A stretch of 64,000 bases of DNA from assembly GCF_002019705.1 (NCBI RefSeq), contig NZ_KV917377.1, forward strand, positions 2,230,565 to 2,294,564, in the 5' to 3' direction. This stretch comes from Shouchella patagoniensis (GTDB lineage: Bacteria; Bacillota; Bacilli; Bacillales; Bacillaceae_D). Below are positions 34,479-42,941 of this stretch, piece after piece. Each line of letters starts with the position of its first letter. The stretch's first letter is position 1. A program made the translations under genes and the position numbers. Below the pieces are notes generated by a model. It had not been told where the DNA came from. It did no database searches and worked only from the letters and a program-made list of their open reading frames with translations.

Positions 34479-35096
34479 CTATTTGAGCATTTTTAAGACG
34501 TTCTTCTTTACCTTTTCGCTATAATCTTCAAATCCTATATCCTTTTCATTTTGAGGTAAGGACATTGATAATGAAATAGCCCCCCTAATAATCATGGCGA
34601 CGACTTTAATATCAAAGTCATTGAATTCGTTCGTTTTTTGTCCTTCATAAAGGATTTCTTCTAACAAGACATTTAACTCTTCTTCAGGATTTATTTCCAC
34701 CCTAAAATATGGAACATCATCTGGTGTACGTACATTAAAAACAATTTCTAATAACGCAGTGGTATTGCCACGTTTTGTCCCACGATACGCTATGCCTGCT
34801 TCTATAAACGCCATTAATTTCCCCATGTTCATTTGTTCTTTTTCAACTTTTTCCTTAATGAAAGATTTCTCTTGTTCAACCAAGTAAAGTAGCGTATTAT
34901 TCATCAAATCTTCTTTACCAGAGAAATGATAAGAAATTAATCCTGTACTAGTGTTTGCTTTACTAGCTATTTTCGAAAGGCTCGTACTTATATAGCCAAC
35001 GTCTCTTAATACCTCTATAGCGGCTTTAATAATTTGTTCTTTACGTGCATCAGCTATTAAATATTGTTTATTTTTCATCATTTTATCCGCCTTCAA
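34479..35096 (-). CDS. TetR/AcrR-family repressor
   Basis: The 205-residue protein has a TetR_N domain (about 17-65: IIKAAIEVLRDVGYISTSLSKIASKANTSTGLISYHF) and an all-helical ligand domain. The C-terminal SMSLPQNEKDIGFEDYSEKV portion resembles the BetI/TetR_C_6 group. The ligand is unknown. It probably controls itself and the leftward membrane/TraB genes, because matching operators flank it. The start could be one of several Met codons at 35096, 35084 or 35081. Confidence 0.87.
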   Translation of the reverse strand: MKADKMMKNKQYLIADARKEQIIKAAIEVLRDVGYISTSLSKIASKANTSTGLISYHFSGKEDLMNNTLLYLVEQEKSFIKEKVEKEQMNMGKLMAFIEAGIAYRGTKRGNTTALLEIVFNVRTPDDVPYFRVEINPEEELNVLLEEILYEGQKTNEFNDFDIKVVAMIIRGAISLSMSLPQNEKDIGFEDYSEKVKKNVLKMLK

Positions 35097-35121
35097 ATAG
35101 TTGATTACTCATTCTTTATTT

Positions 35122-35135
35122 TGATCGGTTGATCA
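35122..35135. promoter_or_regulatory. TetR-type operator at the regulator's promoter
   Basis: TGATCGGTTGATCA, an imperfect palindrome just before the TetR gene, matches the site at 34348-34368 in its TGATCA half. Confidence 0.6.
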
Positions 35136-35260
35136 GTTTTTATTTTAACAGTCCTTTTATTTTTGTCAAGTTAACTAAAAGGACAACCGATACCAATTCA
35201 CTTTTCTTAATCGATTCTTGGGATACAACTAGTCCCTTGGAAAATACGATCTCTTTGAAA

Positions 35261-35607
35261 ATGAATAAAAAATTACGAGTAGGTATTATAGGTGGTTCTA
35301 TTAATAACGGTTGGGCCAAAGAAACGCATATTCCTGCAATCGAACAACTAGATGATCTTGAACTTAAAGCTGTTAGTACGAGTAATATGAAAATTGCTGT
35401 TAAGAGTGCTGATGCTTTTAATGCCCCGTATGCTTTGATAATGCTGAACAACTGGCGCAAGAATCAGATGTTGATATGACAGTCGTTAGCATGAATGTTA
35501 AAGAGCGTTATGATGCAGTAAAAGCGATTGTGCCAGCTGAAAAGCCAATCTATTGTGAATGGCCACTGGGATCAAGTACTAATGAAGCATTAGAAATGCA
35601 AAAGTGA
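35261..35607 (+). pseudogene. Gfo/Idh/MocA-family oxidoreductase fragment, frameshifted
   Basis: From ATG 35261 the frame encodes the Rossmann start of the family (LRVGIIGGSINNGWAKETHI, then PAIEQLDDLELKAVSTS). Near 35431 one base must be skipped to continue as FDNAEQLAQESDVDMTVVSM and VKERYDAVKAIVPAEKPIYC then EWPLGSS, the nucleotide-binding EKP motif. It stops after 115 codons, about a third of a normal gene. It stands divergent from the TetR gene and may once have been its target. Confidence 0.75.
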
Positions 35608-35660
35608 TCAAGGAAAGAAAGAATCAATAGCATGCATGAGTCACCTAATCATCACCAAAA

Positions 35661-35753
35661 AGCACCAAAGCTCCAAAAGCCTTGGTACTACCGGCATGCG
35701 GTTGAGAGGAGTGGAACCTCCATGATAATAACCTCAATAAGCCCTCAAACTGG
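35661..35753 (-). pseudogene. Decayed tRNA-Leu(GAG) 3' end with its terminator, copy A
   Basis: On the minus strand an anticodon-arm remnant TTGAGGG is followed by a long variable arm and a T-arm GGAGG-TTCCACT-CCTCT. Then come the acceptor 3' strand CAACCGCA and a terminator (AGTACCAAGGCTTTTGGAGC). The 5' half is missing. About 80 percent of the bases match copy B at 37339-37431. Confidence 0.6.
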
Positions 35754-35762
35754 TAATCTAAT

Positions 35763-36239
35763 TTATTCACTTCTTGGGATACCTTGAAGCTTGCGAATGT
35801 ATACGATCTGACCAATGTGATATGAATCATGCATAGCCAAGTCTCCTAAAAGAACTTTAAGTGGGTCTTCTTCAAATGCTGGTTCATCTAAACATGAATC
35901 ATCTAATTGTGACACTGCAACCTGTATTTCTTGAAAAATATTATTAATTTGTGCGACCGTTTTCTGCCACTCCTCATCAGTTATATCATTAGGAATCTCA
36001 AAGGTAGTATCATTATCAACATTTACTTGGGAGTTAGATTTTTCTTTAAGCTGATTCAGAATATGTGAATCCCAAAAAGCTATGTGGTTTACAATCTGCC
36101 ATATAGAATTACCCTTTTCCGACGGCTTCCAGTATGCTTGTTCTGCGGTAAGACCTTTAATCGCTTCCATCAAAGGGATAAATCCACTCTCTTTTTGAAA
36201 TCGTCGGTCAAGAAATGAACTAATCAACTGCTTTGCCAT
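35763..36239 (-). CDS. DinB-family protein
   Basis: The 158-residue helical protein has the DinB/YfiT metal-triad pattern. The His of IVNHIAFWD is about residue 52, and the pair in MHDSYHIGQIVYIRK lies near 137-141. Family members bind divalent metal, and some act as thiol-dependent transferases (bacillithiol). The substrate is unknown. It ends 10 bases from tRNA-Leu relic A. Upstream AGGAGTG precedes the ATG. Confidence 0.85.
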   Translation of the reverse strand: MAKQLISSFLDRRFQKESGFIPLMEAIKGLTAEQAYWKPSEKGNSIWQIVNHIAFWDSHILNQLKEKSNSQVNVDNDTTFEIPNDITDEEWQKTVAQINNIFQEIQVAVSQLDDSCLDEPAFEEDPLKVLLGDLAMHDSYHIGQIVYIRKLQGIPRSE

Positions 36240-36505
36240 ATAATCACTCCTGATATTTATATTGCTTATCCAATTCCTAATTGTTTACTTATTTCAGTAA
36301 TCATAACTCTCTTCTTTTAACAGTTCACGTTTTATCCTCTAAGTGACTTATTAGTTTTTCAACAATCTGTCTATTAAAGGCAAAAATGCCGTGCATGGAT
36401 CTTATTTTGTTTTCTATTGTACAAATGTACTCAATAAAAATATCATTATATTCAATGATTCTAAAGCTTATAAAACAGGTAACCATTTATTTAAAATAAG
36501 AATTA

Positions 36506-37087
36506 TCAATAAGATTTTTCCTTATTAATTTCTTCAATTAATTTAGAGATTAATAACTTTAGTGAGGCAGTGACCTCACTTTTTACAAATTCTCCATCTC
36601 CATTCAATTTACTGTCTGCTCCTGAAATCAATAATGTTCCACCCTCGAATACATTCGCATTTAACATACTTAAATTAAGCTGTAATGAATGGTGAGCATT
36701 TTCCCCATTGCCTGAAGCTGTAATGACTGCTACTGGTTTTGTATAGAGCTCCGCAGATGATACTAACCACTCTAACGCATTTTTCAAAACACCAGGAACT
36801 CCTTTTATATATTCAGGTGTACAGATAATGACTCCGTCCGCTCCCGAAAGCAATTCTCTGTATACTTGCACCTCTTCCGGTGGCTCGTCACCATCTAGCT
36901 CAGGATTAAAATGCGGAAGATTTTCAATGACATTGTATATTCCATAGTCAACTTTTTCGGGCATAAAGTGTTTTAAACTATGAAGTGTTTTTTGAGTTGA
37001 CGATTGTTTCCGAATACTTCCTGACAATGCTACAAGATTAATTTTTGTTCCGATATGATTCCCTCCCATAATGATTGATATAAACAT
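36506..37087 (-). CDS. NADPH-dependent FMN reductase
   Basis: The 187-193-residue flavodoxin-like protein starts at ATG 37087 or 37069. NLVALSGSIRKQSSTQK is the FMN phosphate loop, ICTPEYIKGVPGVLKNALEW the typical isoalloxazine loop of the NADPH_FMN_reductase family, and AVITASGNGENAHH follows. It probably reduces FMN, azo dyes or quinones in the cytoplasm. A GGGAGGG lies inside the predicted N-terminus, so the true start may be slightly further downstream. It is a single gene between DinB and relic B. Confidence 0.85.
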   Translation of the reverse strand: MFISIIMGGNHIGTKINLVALSGSIRKQSSTQKTLHSLKHFMPEKVDYGIYNVIENLPHFNPELDGDEPPEEVQVYRELLSGADGVIICTPEYIKGVPGVLKNALEWLVSSAELYTKPVAVITASGNGENAHHSLQLNLSMLNANVFEGGTLLISGADSKLNGDGEFVKSEVTASLKLLISKLIEEINKEKSY

Positions 37088-37338
37088 TATCTCAGTTTAA
37101 AAACGGTAATTCCATTTAACTGCTCTTTAAAATTCTTTTAAGCTCGTGATATTTTCTGTTATTCATCTTAATATATATCCAACTGAGAAGCTAAAATGTT
37201 ATCAATTTTGACTTTATACACATTAATAAAGCCAAATCCGAACATTTGAAAAATATGTTAATATTTAGTAAAAACACATGCGGAAAGAATGTGGAAAGAA
37301 TCACACTAAAATATCCTATAATTATCCAAAAACAAAAA

Positions 37339-37465
37339 AGTACCAAAGCTCCGAAAGCCTTGGTACTACCGGCATACGGCCCGGAGGAGTCGAACCTCCA
37401 CGAGTTTAACCTCACTAAGCCCTCAACCTAGCAACAGATTCATTGTGCCGCAGGGACAATTGAGT
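37339..37465 (-). pseudogene. Decayed tRNA-Leu(GAG) with its terminator, copy B
   Basis: On the minus strand CTAGG-TTGAGGG-CTTAG is a leucine GAG anticodon arm. It is followed by a class II variable arm (TGAGGTTAAACTCG), T-arm GGAGG-TTCGACT-CCTCC and GGGCCGTA. The terminator AGTACCAAGGCTTTCGGAGC then TTTGGTACTTTTTT ends it. The D-arm is recognisable only as a corrupted GGCACAATGAATCTG and the acceptor 5' strand does not pair. It is better preserved than copy A but not functional. Confidence 0.65.
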
Positions 37466-37578
37466 CATATGAATGGGGGTAGGGTTATGATTAATCAATT
37501 GAGTGTACTTTCTAAAGATGTTCCGATAAAAGCGACGTCACGAAAAAAGTCAGTCCAACTAATCAGATGCCCCTTCAC

Positions 37579-38781
37579 CTATTCACGCACTTCTTCTACA
37601 GTCCAACCAAAAGGATCAGGACCTGGTTGCCAAGTACCCGCGCGCTCTTCCTCTGTCATTAGACAACGATCTAATTCGGCTATGATCTTCTCCCGATTGA
37701 GCGCCACACCAATGAAAACTAATTTACTATGTCGATCTCCCACTTCTTGGTCCCATTCTTCTCGCAAGTTGGGATTTTCCACTAGAATCTTTTCTTGTTC
37801 TTCTGGTGGACGAGATGCCACCCAATAGGTGACAGGTTCTAATTGAACAGATGTGCCAGCTTGAGAAAACAACAAAGCTAAGTCATTATGTGTACCGCAC
37901 CATATCAAACCTTTCGCTCGCACAATTTCTTTGGGCATCGAATCGCCCCAAGCGACAAACCGACTTGAATGAAAAGGCACTTTTCGTTCATAGACAAATG
38001 AGCCAATTCCATACTCTTCTGTCTCTGGCGTGTGTGCTTCTGGACCAGCGTTTAATTCCTTTAACCATCCAGCCGACTCACTCGCTTTTTCAAAATCAAA
38101 TAAATTCGTATTTAAAATCTCACGAGGATTTACTTCTGCTTGTACAGAGCGAATGATCTTCGCTGAAGGCTGCAATGTACGTAACACACTTTCTAATTTA
38201 ACAAGCTCTTGTTCACTCACCAAGTCACATTTATTTAAGATTAAGACATCGCAAAACTCAATTTGGTCAATTAGTAAATCGGCAATTTCCCGCTCGTCCT
38301 CTTCGCCAAGCGCTTGTTTACGATCAAGAAGGGAGTCACCCGAACGAAGTTCCGTCCAGAACCGATTGGCATCAACAACGGTGACCATTGTGTCTAATTT
38401 ACAGAACCGTGTCAAGTCAATGTTCAGCTCCTCGTCAATATAGGAGAATGTTTGTGCAACTGGAACAGGTTCGCTAATCCCCGTCGATTCAATGACGATG
38501 TAATCGATGTCTCCTTGCTTTGCCAACTTTTCGACTTCGATTAAAAGGTCTTCGCGCAACGTACAGCAAATGCACCCATTCGACAACTCGACAAGCTTTT
38601 CTTCAGTTCTCGAAAAACCGGCACCTTGTTCAACTAAGTCTGCATCGATATTGACCTCACTCATGTCGTTGACAATGACGGCAACTTTTAAGCCGTCTCG
38701 GTTTTTTAATAGATGATTTAGCAAAGTTGTCTTCCCAGAACCTAAATACCCACTTAAGACCGTAACAGGAATTCGTTTCAT
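37579..38781 (-). CDS. zagA: CobW/COG0523 GTP-dependent zinc metallochaperone (ZagA/YciC-like)
   Basis: The 400-residue G3E GTPase has Walker [10 protein letters not shown] (11-19), the metal-binding CxCC site NGCICC (Cys70, Cys72, Cys73), Walker B region [14 protein letters not shown] for guanine specificity and the C-terminal CobW_C domain (from about 255, [14 protein letters not shown]). A Zur box sits 47 bases upstream, as for B. subtilis YciC/ZagA, which delivers zinc to essential enzymes under starvation. rpsN lies just upstream with its own Zur box. Together with the 2-7 kb cluster this makes a split Zur regulon. Confidence 0.9.
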   Translation of the reverse strand: MKRIPVTVLSGYLGSGKTTLLNHLLKNRDGLKVAVIVNDMSEVNIDADLVEQGAGFSRTEEKLVELSNGCICCTLREDLLIEVEKLAKQGDIDYIVIESTGISEPVPVAQTFSYIDEELNIDLTRFCKLDTMVTVVDANRFWTELRSGDSLLDRKQALGEEDEREIADLLIDQIEFCDVLILNKCDLVSEQELVKLESVLRTLQPSAKIIRSVQAEVNPREILNTNLFDFEKASESAGWLKELNAGPEAHTPETEEYGIGSFVYERKVPFHSSRFVAWGDSMPKEIVRAKGLIWCGTHNDLALLFSQAGTSVQLEPVTYWVASRPPEEQEKILVENPNLREEWDQEVGDRHSKLVFIGVALNREKIIAELDRCLMTEEERAGTWQPGPDPFGWTVEEVRE

Positions 38782-38827
38782 TTAACTACCTCCACCATTG
38801 TTTTGTATTTATAAAGCTCTCCCTACT

Positions 38828-38842
38828 TCGTAATCATTCCGA
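38828..38842. promoter_or_regulatory. Zur box upstream of the CobW gene
   Basis: TCGTAATCATTCCGA matches the Zur consensus with one change. It lies between the rpsN stop and the CobW-family start, so the two genes can be controlled separately. Confidence 0.8.
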
Positions 38843-38869
38843 TTTATAAAAACGAAAAAGAAAAAAAGG

Positions 38870-39139
38870 CTACCAACTAGCTTTTTTCACTCCAGGTATT
38901 TGTCCCTTATGAGCAAGTTCACGGAAAGCAATTCGAGATAATTCAAAATCTCTAAGCACGCCTCTAGGTCTTCCTGTTACTCTACATCTTCTTGTTAGCC
39001 TTGAAGGAGAGGAGTCTCTTGGTAACTTAGACAATGCAACATAATCCCCCTTCTCCTTTAGCTCTTGACGCACTTTTGCGTAACGTTGAACAAGTTCTTG
39101 ACGCTTCATCTCTTTGGCCACTTTCGATTTCTTTGCCAT
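38870..39139 (-). CDS. rpsN: Ribosomal protein S14, zinc-independent (C-minus) form
   Basis: The 89-residue S14 has the usual [20 protein letters not shown] core and [15 protein letters not shown]. It lacks the CxxC...CxxC zinc ribbon of the zinc-containing 61-residue form. In B. subtilis the matching paralogue (YhzA/RpsN2) replaces the zinc form under zinc limitation and is Zur-controlled. A perfect Zur box lies 37 bases upstream here. AGGTGTGAGGA precedes the ATG. It is the leftward neighbour of the CobW gene. Confidence 0.93.
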   Translation of the reverse strand: MAKKSKVAKEMKRQELVQRYAKVRQELKEKGDYVALSKLPRDSSPSRLTRRCRVTGRPRGVLRDFELSRIAFRELAHKGQIPGVKKASW

Positions 39140-39175
39140 GTATCCTCACACCTTTATCCGTTTATTTTTCGCAAA

Positions 39176-39190
39176 TCGTAATCATTACGA
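39176..39190. promoter_or_regulatory. Perfect Zur box upstream of rpsN
   Basis: TCGTAATCATTACGA is an exact 7-1-7 match to the Zur palindrome, located between rpsN and the rightward small gene. Confidence 0.88.
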
Positions 39191-39283
39191 ATTGTACCAT
39201 TTTTATTTTCAAAATACAACGATCATCTTTTTTTAAAAAATCCCTTGCGTTTTTATTCAGCGTTCTCTATACTTTCACATAAA

Positions 39284-39298
39284 TAATAATGATTACGA
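39284..39298. promoter_or_regulatory. Zur-like box upstream of the small unknown gene
   Basis: TAATAATGATTACGA, read on the opposite strand as TCGTAATCATTATTA, matches 13 of 15 positions of the Zur palindrome. It lies 29 bases before ATG 39328. Confidence 0.65.
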
Positions 39299-39327
39299 TT
39301 TACTACTGTTACTTGGAGCTGATACGA

Positions 39328-39588
39328 ATGCTTAGGAATGATTGTCAATCTTTTTTTAACACGCATTTAACGACAAAGAGACGCTATTCTTTTGTTTATG
39401 AGGACGTCTTACATCTAATGGATAGCGATTTTATCGTTGCCGAACTAATCGACTCTTCCGAAGACGAATTAAAAACCATTATTCCTATGATACAAACACT
39501 TGAACCTACACAAGAAAACATTCATCAATTCCTTCACCACTTTGCTACGATCTATGCGATAGGAAACGGGATTGTCTCTAATGACTAG
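39328..39588 (+). CDS. Small unknown protein, candidate new Zur-regulon member (86 aa)
   Basis: ATG 39328 has GGAG 10 bases upstream. An earlier in-frame ATG at 39289 lies inside the Zur-like box and is rejected. The 86-residue product is acidic and helical: MLRNDCQSFFNTHLTTKRRY, then FVYEDVLHLMDSDFIVAELI and IHQFLHHFATIYAIGNGI. It has several His and one Cys but no clear metal motif, signal peptide or membrane segment. No family is recognised. It is divergent from rpsN with Zur-type sites on both promoters, so a zinc-starvation role is likely but undefined. Confidence 0.65.
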   Translation: MLRNDCQSFFNTHLTTKRRYSFVYEDVLHLMDSDFIVAELIDSSEDELKTIIPMIQTLEPTQENIHQFLHHFATIYAIGNGIVSND

Positions 39589-39646
39589 GGGATTCTCGTG
39601 TTTGGCCATTTTCACTCCTCGTTTCAGTTGAATCACTGTATTCAAT

Positions 39647-39693
39647 CAAAAAAAGAGGATCGTTAGCCAAAACCCTCCTGACTAACGATCCTC
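39647..39693 (-). terminator. Intrinsic terminator of the second amidase region
   Basis: GAGGATCGTTAG and CTAACGATCCTC pair in a 12-base stem. On the minus strand it is followed by TTTTTTTG. It also lies 60 bases past the rightward small gene. Confidence 0.75.
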
Positions 39694-39726
39694 TCATGAT
39701 CTACAAGCACAGCTCTTTTGTATCCA

Positions 39727-40411
39727 CTAAATCAATTGAACATATTGTGGGTTCCCTGTAATAAACAGACCGCTTTTTAAGCGATACATCACCGACCCGT
39801 TAACGAGTAATCGTTCTGCGATCGTAAATACCTCGTTTTTTGATACGGTTGTGTACCTAGCTTGCCAATCAGGACGGTCATAGACCCATAACGTATCCGC
39901 AATGACACGTAACAGGCGTCCTTCGATTGGTGGCGCAGGGGTTGCCCCCTTCTTGTACATCTTGTTTAAATTGATCCCACGACTTCAGCAAATTCTCTGG
40001 ACAGTTCTTCCCTGTCCACTTTTGGTGTGTCACCACATCATCAACCGAGAGGGATAATTCTTGCATCAATTGCTGCACGACAGAGATTGCGTTCGCTCTT
40101 GCTCTTTGGAAGTCTCCATCCTGATTGACACAAATTTCAATTCCAATTGAATTGTGGTTGCCTTCTCGCCCTGCATGCCAGCCCACTTCATTAAAAGGCA
40201 AATGCTGAATCGCCTCTCGATCATCGATTGTAATATGCCATGACACCTGCCTAGCGATGGCATCTTGCCCCTTTACGTAAATCGCATGCATCGCGGCGTT
40301 TGCGCCAACCGATCGATTCCCCGTTTCATGAATCGTTAGATACGATGGATCAAGGAAGGTTTGCGGACGGTTTGCGTTCGATACAGGAATAAGATCTTGT
40401 TTAAGTTCCAT
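39727..40411 (-). pseudogene. N-acetylmuramoyl-L-alanine amidase, frameshifted before its C-terminal domain
   Basis: From ATG 40411 an Amidase_2 domain (YLTIHETGN, SWHITIDD, THQKWTGKNCPE) resembles that at 8584-9483. Within a run of five C (39945-39949, plus strand) the frame changes. In the other frame the protein continues as ATPAPPIEGRLLRVIADTLWV then a small SH3-like beta domain (FITGNPQYVQLI) to the stop at 39727. One inserted or lost base would restore a 227-residue endolysin. It may be a true mutation, a phase-variable tract or a sequencing error. Confidence 0.72.
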
Positions 40412-40575
40412 TACTGATTCCCCCTATTTTGTCTATGTGCGGTGCGTTCCAATTCCCTGATGGCGTCCGTTAAATTCTCAATCCGCTTTTCAAACCGGAT
40501 AAGCAAATAGACGGCTACCACTGTAGGAAACCCGAAATTCCCAAGCAAAATGGCCCAATCAGGTAAATGATTCAT
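40411..40575 (-). CDS. YvrJ-family small membrane protein (54 aa)
   Basis: The 54-residue product has LPDWAILLGNFGFPTVVAVY then LLIRFE, one membrane segment, and a charged coiled tail. AAAGGAGGAACC precedes ATG 40575. The stop TAA overlaps the amidase ATG (TAATG), so the two are translationally coupled. This copies the YvrJ-amidase arrangement at 8584-9778, and the close coupling hints that YvrJ helps the amidase reach the wall. Confidence 0.8.
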   Translation of the reverse strand: MNHLPDWAILLGNFGFPTVVAVYLLIRFEKRIENLTDAIRELERTAHRQNRGNQ

Positions 40576-40786
40576 GAGGTTCCTCCTTTCCCACTCTTAA
40601 TGAAGAAAGAGAAGCAAAAGCAACAATAACAACCAAAAAATCAACTAATTTTATGGTAAATTTTGATAAAAGGATACGAAGGCAACAGAAACATACAACT
40701 CGACTTTTTTGAATCAGAGAAAGAGGGACTAGTAAGGCATTTCCTTCAACTGAACCGGAAGTAATCGATGTTCATTGCAGAAATAA

Positions 40787-40987
40787 ATGAACTGTAACCT
40801 TAGGAGGAGTCGGAGCACAGCGTTTACCCCTATTTTCTATGTGGCCCTCGTATTCATGACAATGGCCGTTGCACTAAATGTACGACGTTTATTGAAACGA
40901 GGGAGTTTCATCTTAGCGATTCTTGCCATTGCGACTTTTATTACTGCCATTTTCTTCGTTGTCACATTACCGATTTTTGATTTTTGA
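40787..40987 (+). CDS. Possible small membrane protein (66 aa), start unclear
   Basis: The frame holds two hydrophobic segments (IFYVALVFMTMAVALNV and FILAILAIATFITAIFFVV) and ends LPIFDF. The in-frame ATG 40787 has no ribosome-binding site. A strong TAGGAGGAG at 40800-40809 is followed by no ATG, GTG or TTG at the right distance (AGCACAGCG). The original start codon may be lost. It could be a dead gene. Confidence 0.35.
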   Translation: MNCNLRRSRSTAFTPIFYVALVFMTMAVALNVRRLLKRGSFILAILAIATFITAIFFVVTLPIFDF

Positions 40988-41015
40988 TAGGTGAGTGATT
41001 TGCTCAAGAGAATAC

Positions 41016-41057
41016 GAAAAAAGCCAGTTTTCCATTGTTGAATGAAAACTGGCTTTC
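41016..41057. terminator. Bidirectional terminator
   Basis: AAAGCCAGTTTTC and GAAAACTGGCTTT flank an 11-base loop with A-rich and T-containing sides. It ends the leftward peptidase gene. Confidence 0.75.
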
Positions 41058-41066
41058 CTGTAAAAT

Positions 41067-42941
41067 CTATTCTTTTTGCTCTTTCTTTCTTGTTTTAAGG
41101 ATCAAAAGCAAGGTGCTAGAGACGATGATAAGAAACATGCCCCATAAGGTATTCTGTAAATAATCTGTGGAAGTATCGGGGAGCTTTCCTCCTTCATTCT
41201 CTTCCTTTACACTCTCACCATCAAGTGTTTCATTATTCATATATCGGTACACGGGTACTTCATCACCTACATTAACAGGGATTATGTTATAAGTGACATA
41301 GCTATCTTCTGACTCTGGTTCAAGGGCCAAAGCAATGATGTTAGCCGACGTCTGGTTCATTTCAAAAACATAGCTGCCCTCAGGGAAAAACCTTGTTTCT
41401 TCTTTTATCTCAGTTTCAACTTTGTTAATGATATGACCTTCCTCGACCTTGTCCCCTATTTGCTGATCGGTAACCGTATAGCTCTCCACTGTCAATTCCT
41501 GTGGTTCATTCAGTGTTTTTACTTCAACGCCATGTATTTCAAGCTTTTCAACAACATGGTGGTAAGCCGGAGGCAACAGATAGGCTTTTGGACGGATACG
41601 CTCCAAGGTTGGTTCGGCATGAGTCGCACTTAGGTAAGTAGTCGGAACTTCTACAACCTCTCCGGTAGCTATGTCGAGAACCTCAAGCGACTTTTCAAGT
41701 TCTTTTAGCGTGTTCGTGATCACGATTGTATCCTTGTCATCTGTGGATTCACCTTTGCGAACAAGTTCTTCTCTCTCTTGAGCAACAATTGCTTTGACGT
41801 CTTCTTTGTTTTCAACAGTTGTTCTTAAAAAACTCTCGATGGCAACCACTTGCGAATGCACTCGACGTTCGAAGCCCTCACGACCAAATCGGTCTCCTCT
41901 CCCTTCAAGTAAGAACGTGAAGCTCGGCAAAAGCCCTGCAATTTCCTTTTCAAAACGTGGTGATGCATTTCCTTCTGTCACAGTGATTTGACCAGTTTCT
42001 TTATTGTAATCTTCCGGAAAAGAAACATATGTATCAGTCGAGTACCCCATTTCTTCTAAATACTCAAACGCATTAGGAATAAACAGATCATCCGCCATCT
42101 CTCGAATCGATGCCGGGATATTTAAGTTATATCCCTTCGCAAGAAGAAAATCGTGGTAAGGCGCTCCGCCTTCTTCTCCTAAATCGGCAAAAGCATCCCA
42201 ATTTCGATGCCCGTACTCATGAGAAGTCAGAAATACCTCAGGTTGAAAACGTTGAAGCGCTTGATTCATTACCTTTGTTTCTGGCAAGTCTACTTTCATA
42301 TGATCCCGGTTAATCCACAGACCCCGTGCACTTCCAAATTGATAATAATGAGATCCATCCGGGTTCACGCGAGGGACTATAATCACGTTGATCTCTTTAA
42401 GTATGTCTTCGCCCAGTTGACCTGTGGCAAGTTGTTGAGCTGTTACGAGAGCAGCTTCACCTGCACCGGCCTCACTTCCGTGAACTTGTGCTTCCAACCA
42501 AACTGTTGGCTTGCTGTTAAAATCCTCTGACTCTTCACTGTCACTCGTTGTAAAAAGAAGAAGCGGTATTTCACGACCCTCCTGGGAGTATCCGGCGATT
42601 TCCATCTGCATCAGATCACTTTTGTGGTCTAATTCATTTAAGAACGCCATCATTTCCTCTGTTGTTGTGAAGTCCCACTTCTCATCTTGAAACCCCGGCG
42701 TATCGTATCCGACACCAGGGTCGGGATACAAGTTCAAAATATGCTTGGGTTGTTCGATACTTTGGCCAAAATAAGGTACATACGTATGAGGGATCGTTGC
42801 ATCCGTTTTTTGCCCCGCTGCAGGAGGTCCATCAATGACATACCCCGAAGAATCATTTTCTTGTACTTCTGCATTGGCGATCGAAGGGATTAGAAGAAGT
42901 ACGACAGATGATAGAAATGGAACGAGCTTGCTTTTGGACAT
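41067..42941 (-). CDS. Cell-wall-anchored M14 metallocarboxypeptidase
   Basis: ATG 42941 (GAAAGGAAG upstream) gives 624 residues. A Sec signal peptide (LVPFLSSVVLLLIPSIANA) is followed by an M14 peptidase domain. VHGSEAGAGEAA is the HxxE zinc site, NPDGS and GLWINRDH are substrate-site motifs, SHEYGHR contributes the third ligand and LLEGRGDR is the probable catalytic Glu segment. A second domain (about 430-580) is beta-rich. The C-terminus is a sorting signal, LPDTST, then a membrane segment and KTRKKEQKE. LPDTS-type signals are used by the B. subtilis sortase YhcS (substrate YhcR). It should trim peptides at the cell surface. Confidence 0.88.
   Translation of the reverse strand: MSKSKLVPFLSSVVLLLIPSIANAEVQENDSSGYVIDGPPAAGQKTDATIPHTYVPYFGQSIEQPKHILNLYPDPGVGYDTPGFQDEKWDFTTTEEMMAFLNELDHKSDLMQMEIAGYSQEGREIPLLLFTTSDSEESEDFNSKPTVWLEAQVHGSEAGAGEAALVTAQQLATGQLGEDILKEINVIIVPRVNPDGSHYYQFGSARGLWINRDHMKVDLPETKVMNQALQRFQPEVFLTSHEYGHRNWDAFADLGEEGGAPYHDFLLAKGYNLNIPASIREMADDLFIPNAFEYLEEMGYSTDTYVSFPEDYNKETGQITVTEGNASPRFEKEIAGLLPSFTFLLEGRGDRFGREGFERRVHSQVVAIESFLRTTVENKEDVKAIVAQEREELVRKGESTDDKDTIVITNTLKELEKSLEVLDIATGEVVEVPTTYLSATHAEPTLERIRPKAYLLPPAYHHVVEKLEIHGVEVKTLNEPQELTVESYTVTDQQIGDKVEEGHIINKVETEIKEETRFFPEGSYVFEMNQTSANIIALALEPESEDSYVTYNIIPVNVGDEVPVYRYMNNETLDGESVKEENEGGKLPDTSTDYLQNTLWGMFLIIVSSTLLLILKTRKKEQKE

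Noticed and set aside
37191-37415. Frames sharing a SWRF...AGSTKAFGALVLF peptide at 35.7 and 37.3 kb
   Set aside because: The shared peptide is the translation of the duplicated tRNA-Leu 3' end and terminator, not of a protein family.
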